A model generated the notes under the pieces. It was not told the DNA's origin, did no database searches, and saw nothing but the letters and a program-made list of their open reading frames with translations. From Dickeya oryzae (GTDB taxonomy: Bacteria; Pseudomonadota; Gammaproteobacteria; Enterobacterales; Enterobacteriaceae), in assembly GCF_009372235.1 (NCBI RefSeq), contig NZ_ML762923.1, positions 54,158 to 118,157 of the forward strand: a stretch of DNA of 64,000 nucleotides. The letters run 5' to 3'. The position numbers and the translations under genes were made by a program. Numbering within the stretch: the stretch's first letter is position 1; each line of letters opens with the position of its first letter. Shown piece by piece: positions 9,940 through 18,535 of the stretch.

Positions 9940-11195
9940 TTTGCGGCGGTTCCTTGTGGCGTCAGGTAACGGAGGGTGGCCCACAGTGCCGCCATGTCAC
10001 GGGCAGCGTTTTGCGCGGCGATACGGCTATCCAGCAGTGCGCGGCGGGCTTCCAGTATGCTGGTCAGATCGCTGTTGCCGCTCTGATACTGGCTTTGCAG
10101 CAACCGGATGCGCTGTTGCTGCAACGGTAGCACCTCGTCATTTTGGCGATGCCAGCGGGACTGGGCGGCCTGATACTGTGCCAGCAGTGTGTCGAGCTGC
10201 GCCCGGTGTTCTCGCTGGACGAGGGTGACCCGGTCGCGTGCCTCCATACTGAGCGCCACATCGGCGGCGTGATCTTTGTTCTGCCTGCTGGACTGGAACA
10301 GTGGCAAATCCATGCTGATTTCGATGCCAGCCATATCGTCGAAATTGTTACCGCGCCGACCGTAATACACTTCGACGCCGACATCCGGAATGGCCGCTAC
10401 CGCAGATTGCGCCGCCCGGGCCTGTGCCAGACGGGTTTCCTGTTCGGCCTGGGTTATCTCCGGGTGCTGGGCGATAGCAGCGTACAAGACTGCCGGTTCG
10501 GCAGGCAGGCGCTCGAAGTGAGGTAATGGCCCTTGTGTGGTGACGTCGCTGATGCCGGTCAGCCGGGTGAGCCGGGCCTGCGCGATGGTGACATCCCGCT
10601 CGGCATCTGCCAGCCGGTCTTGCATCGCCGAAAGCGTCAGCCGGGCATCCAGCACCCGGGCGGATTCCCCACCCGCGGCCACGCTGGTTTTTTGAATGGC
10701 AATCTGACGCTGACTTTCCTGTACCAGTGCGACGATGTCTTGCCGTGTCTGGCGAGCCAGCGCCAGTTCCAGCCAGGCCTGGGCCGTATCACGCTGTAAC
10801 TGAGCGCGCAGGGTGTCACTGTTGCTGCGTACCGCGTCGGCCTGGGCCAGAATGGTTTGGGCTTTACGTTCGCGTTTGGTGGCGCTGACATAGGTTTGCA
10901 TGATGCTGATGCGTTGCATGGTCATGCCCTCGCGTGTCAGGCGACGGGTGTTGTTGCCACCAATCGGTACGTTTTCGATGCCGTATTTCAGTTGTGGGTC
11001 CGGCAGTTGTGTGGCGGAGTCGGCCATGTTTTGCAGCGCGCCCATCTGGTGCTGGTTGGCAGACAGGTCGGCGGAATAGTGTTCCGCCGCCTGCAGTGCG
11101 CCATCCAGATCCAGTGCTGCCGCGAATGACGCGGCAGGCAGCCACAACAACATCGCCAGCCACGCGCGCGAAGCGCGGAGCGTGCGTATGTGCAT
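9936..11195 (-). CDS. cusC: TolC/CzcC-family outer-membrane efflux protein (CusC-like)
   Basis: This is the outer-membrane channel of the efflux complex. The 419-residue product has a signal peptide ending near residue 25 (AASFAAALD) and two repeats of the OEP type, rich in Ala, Gln and Arg coiled-coil helices. E. coli CusC is an acylated lipoprotein; this protein shows no lipobox Cys after the signal, so it is nearer to CzcC-like channels. That is why the gene name is tentative. It lies between the CusF-like and CusB genes and is coupled to cusB by a 4-base overlap. Confidence 0.8.
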   Translation of the reverse strand: MHIRTLRASRAWLAMLLWLPAASFAAALDLDGALQAAEHYSADLSANQHQMGALQNMADSATQLPDPQLKYGIENVPIGGNNTRRLTREGMTMQRISIMQTYVSATKRERKAQTILAQADAVRSNSDTLRAQLQRDTAQAWLELALARQTRQDIVALVQESQRQIAIQKTSVAAGGESARVLDARLTLSAMQDRLADAERDVTIAQARLTRLTGISDVTTQGPLPHFERLPAEPAVLYAAIAQHPEITQAEQETRLAQARAAQSAVAAIPDVGVEVYYGRRGNNFDDMAGIEISMDLPLFQSSRQNKDHAADVALSMEARDRVTLVQREHRAQLDTLLAQYQAAQSRWHRQNDEVLPLQQQRIRLLQSQYQSGNSDLTSILEARRALLDSRIAAQNAARDMAALWATLRYLTPQGTAAK

Positions 11196-11207
11196 GGTGG
11201 TCTCCGG

Positions 11208-11618
11208 TCAGTTTTGCTGCGGTTTGATGTCGGTCAGGGTGTAGCCGTCCGCACGTTGCACGAAGCTGAAACGGACCGAACTGCCCGGTTGCAGCGGCGT
11301 CAGATTATCGTTTACAGGCAGACGAAAGGTCATGGTCATCGCTGGCCAGCGCAACGCGGGAATGGCTTCATGCGCCAGCGTAACGCTGTCGGCGTTCCAT
11401 TGTTTGACGATGCCGGTGGCATGGTAGATCGTTGCGGATTCGGTCGGGGCAGGTGGCATAGACATATTGCCAGGCTGCATATCGCTATGCTGCATGCTGC
11501 CAGTCATCGAGTGAGACATGCCGTTCATCTCACCGGTCATGGTGTGGGTCTGGGGCTGTTCAGCCAATAAAGGGGTGGAGAAGAGTAAGACAGCAATAGT
11601 AATAGACAGTGTACGCAT
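11208..11618 (-). CDS. cusF: Periplasmic copper chaperone, CusF-like
   Basis: CusF binds Cu(I) or Ag(I) in the periplasm and hands it to CusB. The 136-residue precursor has a signal peptide of about 19 residues, then an unusually Met/His-rich spacer (repeated MxGxM and HSDM patterns, about residues 25-60), then the OB-fold CusF domain. The metal-site pattern H-x7-W-x2-M-x-M is intact (HEAIPALRWPAMTM). It lies 12 bases before cusC. Since CusB here also has a fused CusF domain, the operon encodes two CusF-type sites. Confidence 0.88.
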   Translation of the reverse strand: MRTLSITIAVLLFSTPLLAEQPQTHTMTGEMNGMSHSMTGSMQHSDMQPGNMSMPPAPTESATIYHATGIVKQWNADSVTLAHEAIPALRWPAMTMTFRLPVNDNLTPLQPGSSVRFSFVQRADGYTLTDIKPQQN

Positions 11619-11691
11619 GATAATAGCTCCATAAATACGATAAATAACAAGTCATTGCGTGAAAACGCACAAAGGTTGTTTATCGCGGAAG

Positions 11692-12138
11692 CTATTCTCT
11701 GAATCGGCAAAAACGGATTTCGGCGGGGGGACCGGCGACAGGTGGTGTAAACCAGCGGTTGCTGCTGACAGTGACAGGTTGCGGTGGTTGTACGGGCAAC
11801 AGTTCACTGCTGACTGGCAATGCCAGTAACGATAACGACGGTAAATCCTGGCTGGCTGTGTCAGGCTGACAATGTTTCTCACACAGTGGGCCGACGCTCG
11901 CTGTCGTTTGAACATCATACCCGGCTGACATGTCAGGCATGATGGCGTCTTGCTGCATGCGATGGGTATCATGCTGAACATTTACGGGTGCCGCCGCGAT
12001 GAGGGGGACATCGCAACGGTGGCTGGCGATAGCCAACTGAGTGTTCAGCAAGAGCCAGCATAATGCCAACATCCAGCCCCATCTGCTTTTATAGCGCAGA
12101 TGTCGCAAGCTGAGTGGATGAGGGCGCGAGGCGGTCAT
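11692..12138 (-). CDS. Small exported Cys/His protein at the head of the cus operon (unknown function)
   Basis: I do not recognise a named family with certainty. The 148-residue product has a hydrophobic segment near residues 21-38 ending in AIASHRC, which suggests export. It then has scattered His and Met residues, a CEKHC motif near the middle, a Pro-rich stretch, and a C-terminus ending RFCRFRE. Small proteins with this layout are found beside copper-efflux genes and are commonly left as hypothetical. It is 73 bases upstream of cusF on the same strand, with AAGGAC upstream of the ATG. A role in metal handling is inferred only from position and residues. Confidence 0.6.
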   Translation of the reverse strand: MTASRPHPLSLRHLRYKSRWGWMLALCWLLLNTQLAIASHRCDVPLIAAAPVNVQHDTHRMQQDAIMPDMSAGYDVQTTASVGPLCEKHCQPDTASQDLPSLSLLALPVSSELLPVQPPQPVTVSSNRWFTPPVAGPPAEIRFCRFRE

Positions 12139-12221
12139 GAAGAAATGTCCTTATAACAAGAGCAGCCAGTGTAAAAGGCGCTCTCTACGCCGGACAAGCA
12201 GGAATTTGCACAGATTTGTAA

Positions 12222-12242
12222 AGAGCCAGCGGTGCTGGCTCT
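12222..12242 (-). terminator. Hairpin between the galM end and the cus operon
   Basis: A 9-bp stem (AGAGCCAGC with GCTGGCTCT) with a 3-base loop sits 10 bases upstream of the galM stop coordinate, that is, just past galM in the minus direction. On that strand the stem is followed by TTTAC. It is a plausible terminator of the gal operon. Confidence 0.6.
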
Positions 12243-12252
12243 CTGGTGTATA

Positions 12253-13323
12253 TCAGTCCGCTGGCGTGACGATAAACGCGTAACGGGTCAGTGAGCGGTA
12301 GCGCTTGCCCGGTTTCAGCCAGCAGTCAGGCTGCGGCCAGTTGGGGTGATTGGGGCTGTCTGGCAGAAATTCGCTTTCCAGCGCCAGCCCGGCATAGTTG
12401 GCATAAGGCGACCCATCGCGTGAGGGCGTACCCGCCAGAAAGTTACCGCTGTAGAGCTGTAGCGCCGGTGCGCTGGTGTAGACCTGCATCTGCACCTTGC
12501 CGTCTGCTGACCACAGGTTAGCGGCCGGACTTTCACTGGAACCACCAGTACGGTGCAGCAAAAAGGCGTGGTCATAACCTTGAACCGCCTGCTGGTCGGC
12601 ATCGGACAGGAAATCTTGCAGCAAGGTTTTGCGCTGACGAAAATCGAAACTGCTGTGGGCCACTTCCCGCAACGCATCACCGGGGATGCCATCCTGATTG
12701 ACCGGCAGATAGTAATCCGCCATCAGTTGCAATTGATGGTGACGCGCATCGGTTGGTTCACCGTCGAGGTTGAAATAGGCGTGATTAGTCAGGCATACCG
12801 GGCAGGATTGATCGACCTCGGCCTGATACTCAATATCCAGTGCGTTTTGATCGGTGAGTTGATAACTGACCCGTGCGGTCAGTGCACCGGGGAAACCCTG
12901 GTCACCATCCGGTGAAAACAGCTGGTAAGTAACCTGATCGTCACGTTGTTCCACAACTTGCCAGCGGCGAGCATGAAAACCGTCCGGCCCGCCATGTAAC
13001 TGGTGCTCGCCCTGATTAGCCAGCAGGTGAATAGCGGTATCGCCTTGATGCAAGGTCGCGTTGGCGATGCGATTGGCGTAACGCCCCACCGATGCGCCCA
13101 GATAGGCAGACTGATGGGGGTATTGCTCAGGCGCACAGCCCAACAGCACTTCTCGCACCGTTCCGTCGGGCAACGGTAACTGACAAGAGAGCCAGGTGGC
13201 TCCCCAGTCCATCAGCGTTACCCGCGTACCGTGGCGGTTTTGCAGTATGGTCAGCTGAAATGGCTGACCATCTGGGGCGAGCGCCGTGTGTGGCGCTCGT
13301 GGTTCAACTGGGTCATTCGACAT
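12253..13323 (-). CDS. galM: Aldose 1-epimerase (galactose mutarotase)
   Basis: GalM interconverts the alpha and beta anomers of galactose so that GalK can use them. The 356-residue product has the family's catalytic His in [10 protein letters not shown] (near residue 180) and catalytic Glu in [14 protein letters not shown] near 315. It is last in galETKM, and its start overlaps the galK stop by 11 bases, so translation is probably coupled. A terminator hairpin follows it. Confidence 0.95.
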   Translation of the reverse strand: MSNDPVEPRAPHTALAPDGQPFQLTILQNRHGTRVTLMDWGATWLSCQLPLPDGTVREVLLGCAPEQYPHQSAYLGASVGRYANRIANATLHQGDTAIHLLANQGEHQLHGGPDGFHARRWQVVEQRDDQVTYQLFSPDGDQGFPGALTARVSYQLTDQNALDIEYQAEVDQSCPVCLTNHAYFNLDGEPTDARHHQLQLMADYYLPVNQDGIPGDALREVAHSSFDFRQRKTLLQDFLSDADQQAVQGYDHAFLLHRTGGSSESPAANLWSADGKVQMQVYTSAPALQLYSGNFLAGTPSRDGSPYANYAGLALESEFLPDSPNHPNWPQPDCWLKPGKRYRSLTRYAFIVTPAD

Positions 13324-14464
13324 AACCGGCTCCTGACGAGGCTTGGCAAACGTAACAGGTCGGTTGTAATCCGGTTTTTGCCGGATACTCCCGCATCACG
13401 GCATTTTGCACCGCTGTTACTTGCTGTTGTGGGATCAACGCCACGATACAGCCACCAAATCCACCGCCTGTCATGCGTACACCCCCTTCATCGCCGATCA
13501 CGGCTTTGACTATCTCCACCAGTGTGTCGATAGGCGGCACCGTGATTTCGAAGTCATCCCGCATCGAGGCATGAGACGCGGCCATCAGTTCGCCCATCTG
13601 GCGCAGGTCGCCTCGCGTCAGCGCATCGGCTGCCGCCAGTGTACGGGCATTTTCGGTAATGATGTGACGTGCACGACGTGCTACCACGTCATCCAGACCG
13701 GCTGCTTTGGCCGCGAAATCGGCCTCGCTGACGTCACGCAGTGCTTTAACCTGAAAATAGCGCGCGGCGGCTTCGCACTGCTGGCGACGCGTGTTGTACT
13801 CGCTGTCTACCAGACCACGTTTGACGTTGGAGTTGATGATCATCACCGCCACGTTGTCCGGCATCGATACCGCACGGGTTTCCAGCGAACGGCAGTCGAT
13901 CAGTAACGCGTGGTTACGTTGGCCCTGGGCTGAAATCATCTGATCCATGATGCCGCAGTTACAGCCGACGAACTGGTTTTCCGCCTCCTGGCCGTTGAGT
14001 GCCAGCGCCACATTGTCCAGTGGCAATTGGTATAACGCCTGAATGGCTTTACCGACCGCGACTTCCAGAGACGCTGACGAACTCAGGCCTGCGCCCTGTG
14101 GCACATTGCCGCTTATCACCAGATCTGCTCCGCCAAAGGCATCGCTACGGGTCTTCAGGTGCTTGATGACGCCACGTACATAGTTTGCCCACTGCCACTG
14201 CGGGTGGTGGTCGATCGGCGCATCGAGCGAAAAGCTATCTTGCTGATTGTCGTAGTCCACCGCGATAACCCGGATTTGCCGGTCGTCACGTGGGGCAGCA
14301 CTGATAGTGGTGGAATAGTTGATGGCACAAGGCAGCACAAAGCCGTCATTATAGTCGGTGTGCTCACCTATCAGGTTGACCCGTCCCGGCGCCTGAACGG
14401 TAAGGGTTGCCGGGTAACCGAACTGTTGCTGGAAAACCGCCTGGGTGCGTGCTGATAAGGTCAT
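13313..14464 (-). CDS. galK: Galactokinase
   Basis: GalK phosphorylates alpha-D-galactose to galactose-1-phosphate in the Leloir pathway. The 383-residue protein is the length of E. coli GalK (382). It shows the galactokinase signature [15 protein letters not shown] near residues 27-41, the GHMP ATP-binding motif [11 protein letters not shown] near 118, and the C-terminal GGFGGC motif. It overlaps galT by 4 bases and galM by 11, consistent with a tightly coupled operon. Confidence 0.97.
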   Translation of the reverse strand: MTLSARTQAVFQQQFGYPATLTVQAPGRVNLIGEHTDYNDGFVLPCAINYSTTISAAPRDDRQIRVIAVDYDNQQDSFSLDAPIDHHPQWQWANYVRGVIKHLKTRSDAFGGADLVISGNVPQGAGLSSSASLEVAVGKAIQALYQLPLDNVALALNGQEAENQFVGCNCGIMDQMISAQGQRNHALLIDCRSLETRAVSMPDNVAVMIINSNVKRGLVDSEYNTRRQQCEAAARYFQVKALRDVSEADFAAKAAGLDDVVARRARHIITENARTLAAADALTRGDLRQMGELMAASHASMRDDFEITVPPIDTLVEIVKAVIGDEGGVRMTGGGFGGCIVALIPQQQVTAVQNAVMREYPAKTGLQPTCYVCQASSGAGYVE

Positions 14465-15531
14465 GCCTGAACTCCTGAATCACGAGAGTGACTACTGTCA
14501 CGGTAATGAATGTCGCTAACGGCGCGCAGCCGTTCAGCCGCCTGCTCGGCGGTTAAATCACGCTGGGTTTCCGCCAGCATTTCATACCCCACCATGAATT
14601 TACGCACTGTGGCGGAGCGCAGCAGCGGCGGATAAAAATGGGCGTGCAACTGCCAGTGTTGATGGTCACCGTCAGTAAAGGGCGCGCCGTGCCAGCCCAT
14701 GGAATACGGGAATGAGGTCCGGAACAGGTTGTCGTAACGGCTGGTCAACTGCTTTAACGCCAGTGCCAAATCCTGGCGCTGTGCCGGGGTGATGTCCGGC
14801 AGACGCAAGGTGTGGGCTTTGGGCAGTAACAGGGTTTCGAAAGGCCAGGCTGCCCAGTAGGGGACTACCGCCAGCCAGTGTTCGGTTTCCACCACATGGC
14901 GTGCGCCGTCCTGCAATTCGCGTTGCAGGTAATCGACCAGCAGGGGAGAACCGTGCTGATGGAAATAATCACGTTGCAGTCGGTCTTCCCGTTCCGCTTC
15001 GTTGGGCAGGAAATCGTTGGCCCAGATCTGACCATGCGGATGTGGGTTAGAACATCCCATCGCCGCGCCCTTGTTTTCAAACACCTGTACCCACGGGTAG
15101 GTTTGCCCCAGTTCGGCGCTCTGTTGTTGCCAGGTCGCGACCACCTGTTCGAGTGCGCTGAGCGGCAGTTCCGGCAGGGTTTTACTGTGGTCTGGTGAAA
15201 AACAGATGACCCGGCTGGTGCCGCGTGCACTTTGGCAGCGCATCAGCGGGTCGTTGCTTTCCGGGGCTGGCGGTGTGTCTGCCATCAGTGCGGCAAAATC
15301 GTTGGTGAACACAAAGGTACCCGGATAGTCAGGGTTGGTATCGCCGGTGACCCGCACGTTGCCGGGGCAAAGAAAACAGGTGGCATCGTGTGACGGCAGC
15401 GGGTCGGATGACACGCTCTCCTGTTGCCCCTGCCACGGACGTTTGGCACGGTGTGGCGACACCAGCACCCACTGCCCGGTCAGTGGGTTGTAGCGACGAT
15501 GCGGATGTTCAACGGGATCAAAATACACCAT
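14461..15531 (-). CDS. galT: Galactose-1-phosphate uridylyltransferase
   Basis: GalT exchanges UMP between UDP-glucose and galactose-1-phosphate. The 356-residue protein contains the catalytic HPHGQ motif within [13 protein letters not shown] (near residues 165-170) and the paired Cys near residues 55-58 (CFLCPG) typical of zinc-binding GalT. It is slightly longer than the E. coli enzyme at the C-terminus. It lies 156 bases downstream of galE, an unusually long gap for this operon that holds repeats and a palindrome. Confidence 0.97.
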   Translation of the reverse strand: MVYFDPVEHPHRRYNPLTGQWVLVSPHRAKRPWQGQQESVSSDPLPSHDATCFLCPGNVRVTGDTNPDYPGTFVFTNDFAALMADTPPAPESNDPLMRCQSARGTSRVICFSPDHSKTLPELPLSALEQVVATWQQQSAELGQTYPWVQVFENKGAAMGCSNPHPHGQIWANDFLPNEAEREDRLQRDYFHQHGSPLLVDYLQRELQDGARHVVETEHWLAVVPYWAAWPFETLLLPKAHTLRLPDITPAQRQDLALALKQLTSRYDNLFRTSFPYSMGWHGAPFTDGDHQHWQLHAHFYPPLLRSATVRKFMVGYEMLAETQRDLTAEQAAERLRAVSDIHYRDSSHSRDSGVQA

Positions 15532-15589
15532 TCGGATACCTTACTTTCTCATCGAAAAATGTTCGTCATCAACACAGTGATTTCACAGC

Positions 15590-15605
15590 GATTTGTGCAC
15601 AAATC
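15590..15605. promoter_or_regulatory. 16-bp perfect palindrome before galT
   Basis: GATTTGTGCACAAATC is a perfect palindrome 59 bases upstream of the galT start, between galE and galT. It has the symmetry of a dimeric repressor site but does not match the GalR, CRP or KdgR consensus I know. Its role is unknown. Confidence 0.4.
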
Positions 15606-15635
15606 ACGCACTGCAAAACAAGGCGACGCTGCTAT

Positions 15636-15699
15636 CTGTTATCAGGACACTGTTATCAGGGCACTGTTATCAGTCTGAAAACCGCTATCAGTCTGAAAA
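15636..15699. repeat. Short tandem repeats at the galE/galT junction
   Basis: CTGTTATCAG occurs three times with a 14-base period (15636, 15650, 15664). TATCAGTCTGAAAA then occurs twice with an 18-base period (15668 and 15686). The last unit runs into the galE stop codon and final codons, so the repeat may have reset the C-terminus of GalE. Confidence 0.85.
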
Positions 15700-16704
15700 G
15701 CCGTTTGGATGGCGGGATTGCCAGCGCCAGGTATCGGCCGCCATTTCATCCAGTGTCCGGCTGACGCGCCAGTTAAGCTCGCGCGCGGCTTTTTCTGCAT
15801 CGGCCCAGTAGGCAGGCAGGTCGCCATCACGACGTGGTGCAAAATGGTAGGGCAACGGCTTGCCGCAGGCGCGACTGAAGGCTTCCACCACTTGCAGTAC
15901 GCTGTAACCCACGCCCGCGCCCAGGTTATAAATGTGTACGCCTGCTTTTCCGTGTAGCGTATTCATGGCGGCGACATGGCCGTCTGCCAGGTCTACCACG
16001 TGGATGTAGTCGCGCACGCCGGTGCCATCAACGGTCTGATAGTCATTGCCGAAAATCGCCAGCGACTCACGACGGCCTACCGCGACCTGCGCAATGTAGG
16101 GCATCAGGTTGTTAGGCACGCCCTGTGGGTCTTCACCCATTTCACCTGATGGATGTGCGCCCACCGGGTTGAAGTAGCGCAACAGCACCACGCTCCAATC
16201 TGGTTCCGCACGCTGCAAATCCTGCAGGATCTGCTCTACCATCAGTTTGCTGCGACCATAAGGACTGGCGGGGGTACCGGTGGGGAAACTTTCCTGATAG
16301 GGGATTTGCGGCTGGTCGCCGTATACGGTAGCCGACGAGCTGAAAATCAGTGTCTTAACACCGGCATGCTTCATGGCTTCCACCAACGTCAGCGTGCCGT
16401 AGACGTTGTTATCGTAATAGCTGATGGGTTCACGTACTGATTCGCCCACCGCTTTGAGACCGGCGAAATGGATCACCGCGCCGATATCATGCTCAGAAAA
16501 AATCGTCTGCAACAGGTCGCGATCGCGAATATCGCCCTGATAAAACACCGGCGTCTGCCCGCTGACGTGGGTAATCGCCTGCGCCACACTGGCTTTGCTG
16601 TTGCACAGGTTGTCGAGAATAACCGGCTGATGACCGGCGGCGATCAGTTGTACACAAGTATGGCTTCCTATGTAACCGCTACCACCTGTAACCAATACTT
16701 TCAT
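15688..16704 (-). CDS. galE: UDP-glucose 4-epimerase
   Basis: GalE interconverts UDP-galactose and UDP-glucose with tightly bound NAD. The 338-residue product matches E. coli GalE in length, with the Rossmann motif TGGSGYIGSH at residues 6-15 and the short-chain dehydrogenase Tyr-Lys in YGRSK near 149-153. The frame is open back to 16812, but the ATG at 16704 gives the family N-terminus MKVLVTGG. It heads galETKM. Besides galactose use, it supplies UDP-galactose for the surface polysaccharides. Confidence 0.97.
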   Translation of the reverse strand: MKVLVTGGSGYIGSHTCVQLIAAGHQPVILDNLCNSKASVAQAITHVSGQTPVFYQGDIRDRDLLQTIFSEHDIGAVIHFAGLKAVGESVREPISYYDNNVYGTLTLVEAMKHAGVKTLIFSSSATVYGDQPQIPYQESFPTGTPASPYGRSKLMVEQILQDLQRAEPDWSVVLLRYFNPVGAHPSGEMGEDPQGVPNNLMPYIAQVAVGRRESLAIFGNDYQTVDGTGVRDYIHVVDLADGHVAAMNTLHGKAGVHIYNLGAGVGYSVLQVVEAFSRACGKPLPYHFAPRRDGDLPAYWADAEKAARELNWRVSRTLDEMAADTWRWQSRHPNGFSD

Positions 16705-16836
16705 AATGACCTCTGTTGCAGAAAACTGAGTGGAAAAATAGCATGAGCGTGGCCGGAAAAAGGTGATCAACGCCGTAAATAGCGATATTAGGGCTGTTGG
16801 TTCATAACCCACCTCTTCCCAGGATGATGAAAGAGC

Positions 16837-16897
16837 AGCATAGCGCGATGTACGCTCAGATGAAAATAGATTGCAACTGGTGTGGTAACGTTATCAC
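16837..16897 (-). promoter_or_regulatory. gal promoter with GalR/GalS-type operator
   Basis: GTGGTAACGTTATCAC at 16882-16897 is nearly palindromic around CG and fits the GalR/GalS operator pattern. On the minus strand TATGCT lies at 16842-16837. If transcription begins about 7 bases after it, the operator centre falls near -60, as for the external gal operator of E. coli. A poor CRP-like half pair (TGCAA-N6-TTCAT) lies between them at 16860-16875. A good internal operator was not found. Confidence 0.7.
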
Positions 16898-16926
16898 TAA
16901 TGTGCTTATTATTGCCTGTGAGATGA

Positions 16927-16949
16927 CGGTTTCGCTTACCGCGAAACCG
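16927..16949 (-). terminator. Hairpin after modF
   Basis: A 9-bp stem (CGGTTTCGC with GCGAAACCG) and a 5-base loop lie just past the modF stop on the minus strand. No T tract follows, so termination is likely but not certain. Confidence 0.45.
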
Positions 16950-16960
16950 CGTGTGCAAGA

Positions 16961-18430
16961 TCAGCAGCTTTCTGTCAGGTAACAGTAGCCATCGCCATCG
17001 GGTACGAAGGTCAGACGGTGAGTGATGCAGTTCGGCGCATCTTCCGCATGGTGGGAAACAAACAGTAATTGGGTTTGTCCCTGACCGATTAGGATATCCA
17101 GCCAGCGGCGAATGAGCTGACGGTTGAGCGGGTCTAGCCCTTGTAACGGTTCATCGAGGATCAACAAGGCCGGGTGTTTGACCAGTGCCCGCACAATCAA
17201 TGCCAACCGCTGTTGCCCCCAGGACAAGGACTGGAATGGCGCATCAGCCACACTGTCCTGCAGGCCGAGCAGCGACAACCATTCGGCGACCAGAAAACGC
17301 TGACGGTCTGATACCGCCTGATAAATGCCGATGGAGTCGAAGAACCCGGAGAGAATAACGTTGCGCAGGCTGGTGCTGACGCGATACTCCAGATGCAGAC
17401 TACTGCTGACGTAGCCGATGTGGCGCTTGATGTCCCAGATGGTTTCGCCGCTACCACGCCGACGGCCAAATAGCGTCAGGTCATTGCTGTAGCCTTGTGG
17501 GTGATCACCGGTGATTAAGCTGAGCAGGGTGGATTTACCCGCACCATTCGGGCCGACTATCTGCCAGTGCTGGCCGGGCAACACTTCCCAGCTTAAATCG
17601 TCCAGTATGCGGCGATCGTTATAGCTCACCACACCGTGCAATAGCCGAATGCGGGGTTGATTCGGCGGCAATGTCGGCCGCTGAGTCGGGTCTTCCGCTT
17701 CTGGCAACGCAGTAGCGGCCAGCGTTTCGCTGTGCGCCAGTTGCGATATCAGCACGTCGGACAACACCGTTTCGCGAGCACCCTGGCGCGTCAGCGTACA
17801 ATCCGCCAGTACGCCGACCTGCCCGATAAAAGCCGGAATATCTTCAAAGCGGTTGAGAATCAACACCAATGCCTGCCCTTGGGCCGCCAGCGACGCTAAC
17901 AAATCGGTCAACTGTGTGCGTGAGGCCACATCCAGCCCGTCGAACGGTTCATCCAGAATTAACAGGTCCGGCTGTGCCATCAATGCCTGACATAGCATGG
18001 TTTTACGGGTTTCACCGGTAGAGAGGTATTTGAAGCGGCGTGATAATAAATGGGCGATGCCGAATTGTGTCGCCAGTTGGTTGCAGCGCTCGACATCGCG
18101 CACGCTGTCCTGAATGACTTCGGCGGTGGTACGCCCGGTATCGTCTTCGTCGACACTGAGCATATCGGTGTTGTTGCGCAGCCATTCCTGCGATACCAAC
18201 TGTTGCAACTGTTCGAATGACAGGCGCGCCACACGCTGAAAGTCGCACTGACGTTGCCCTGATAGCAACAGCAGCTCACCACTGAGTGCGCGCGCCAGCG
18301 CCGATTTTCCACTACCGTTAGCACCGACAAATGCCCAGCACTGTTCCTGATGCAACGTAAGTTCATCCAGACGCATCATTCGGGTATCACTTAACCGGAA
18401 CTGTGCCTGATGGATGTGCAGCAATGACAT
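16961..18430 (-). CDS. modF: ModF, double ATP-binding-cassette protein
   Basis: ModF is a cytoplasmic protein with two ABC ATPase domains in one chain, linked genetically to molybdate uptake (PhrA-like). Its exact role is unclear. The 489-residue product matches E. coli ModF (490). Two Walker A motifs are visible, GANGSGKSALA near residue 36 and GPNGAGKSTLL near 293, each followed by a Walker B (LLILDEPFDGLD, LLILDEPLQGLD). In E. coli modE and modF are adjacent; here a foreign-looking 291-residue ORF lies between them. Confidence 0.93.
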   Translation of the reverse strand: MSLLHIHQAQFRLSDTRMMRLDELTLHQEQCWAFVGANGSGKSALARALSGELLLLSGQRQCDFQRVARLSFEQLQQLVSQEWLRNNTDMLSVDEDDTGRTTAEVIQDSVRDVERCNQLATQFGIAHLLSRRFKYLSTGETRKTMLCQALMAQPDLLILDEPFDGLDVASRTQLTDLLASLAAQGQALVLILNRFEDIPAFIGQVGVLADCTLTRQGARETVLSDVLISQLAHSETLAATALPEAEDPTQRPTLPPNQPRIRLLHGVVSYNDRRILDDLSWEVLPGQHWQIVGPNGAGKSTLLSLITGDHPQGYSNDLTLFGRRRGSGETIWDIKRHIGYVSSSLHLEYRVSTSLRNVILSGFFDSIGIYQAVSDRQRFLVAEWLSLLGLQDSVADAPFQSLSWGQQRLALIVRALVKHPALLILDEPLQGLDPLNRQLIRRWLDILIGQGQTQLLFVSHHAEDAPNCITHRLTFVPDGDGYCYLTESC

Positions 18431-18437
18431 GATGATT

Positions 18438-18474
18438 CCCTTTACGAAATGACAGACCCTTTACGGGTAAAGGG
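18438..18474. repeat. Repeated/inverted CGTAAAGGG sequence before modF
   Basis: CCCTTTAC occurs at 18438-18445 and again at 18457-18464, where it forms a perfect 8-bp stem with GTAAAGGG at 18467-18474. On the minus strand the copy nearest modF includes its ribosome-binding sequence AAAGGGA, so the hairpin could affect modF translation or mark the end of the upstream gene. Confidence 0.5.
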
Positions 18475-18498
18475 AAGCCAGCGGCTTGTCAAGGCTGC

Positions 18499-18518
18499 GC
18501 CAGAATATTGTTTCTGGC
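18499..18518 (-). terminator. Hairpin after the 291-residue ORF
   Basis: GCCAGAA and TTCTGGC form a 7-bp stem with a 6-base loop about 20 bases past the ORF's stop on the minus strand. There is no T tract. Confidence 0.35.
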
Positions 18519-18535
18519 ACTTGAGCGGGACTCGG

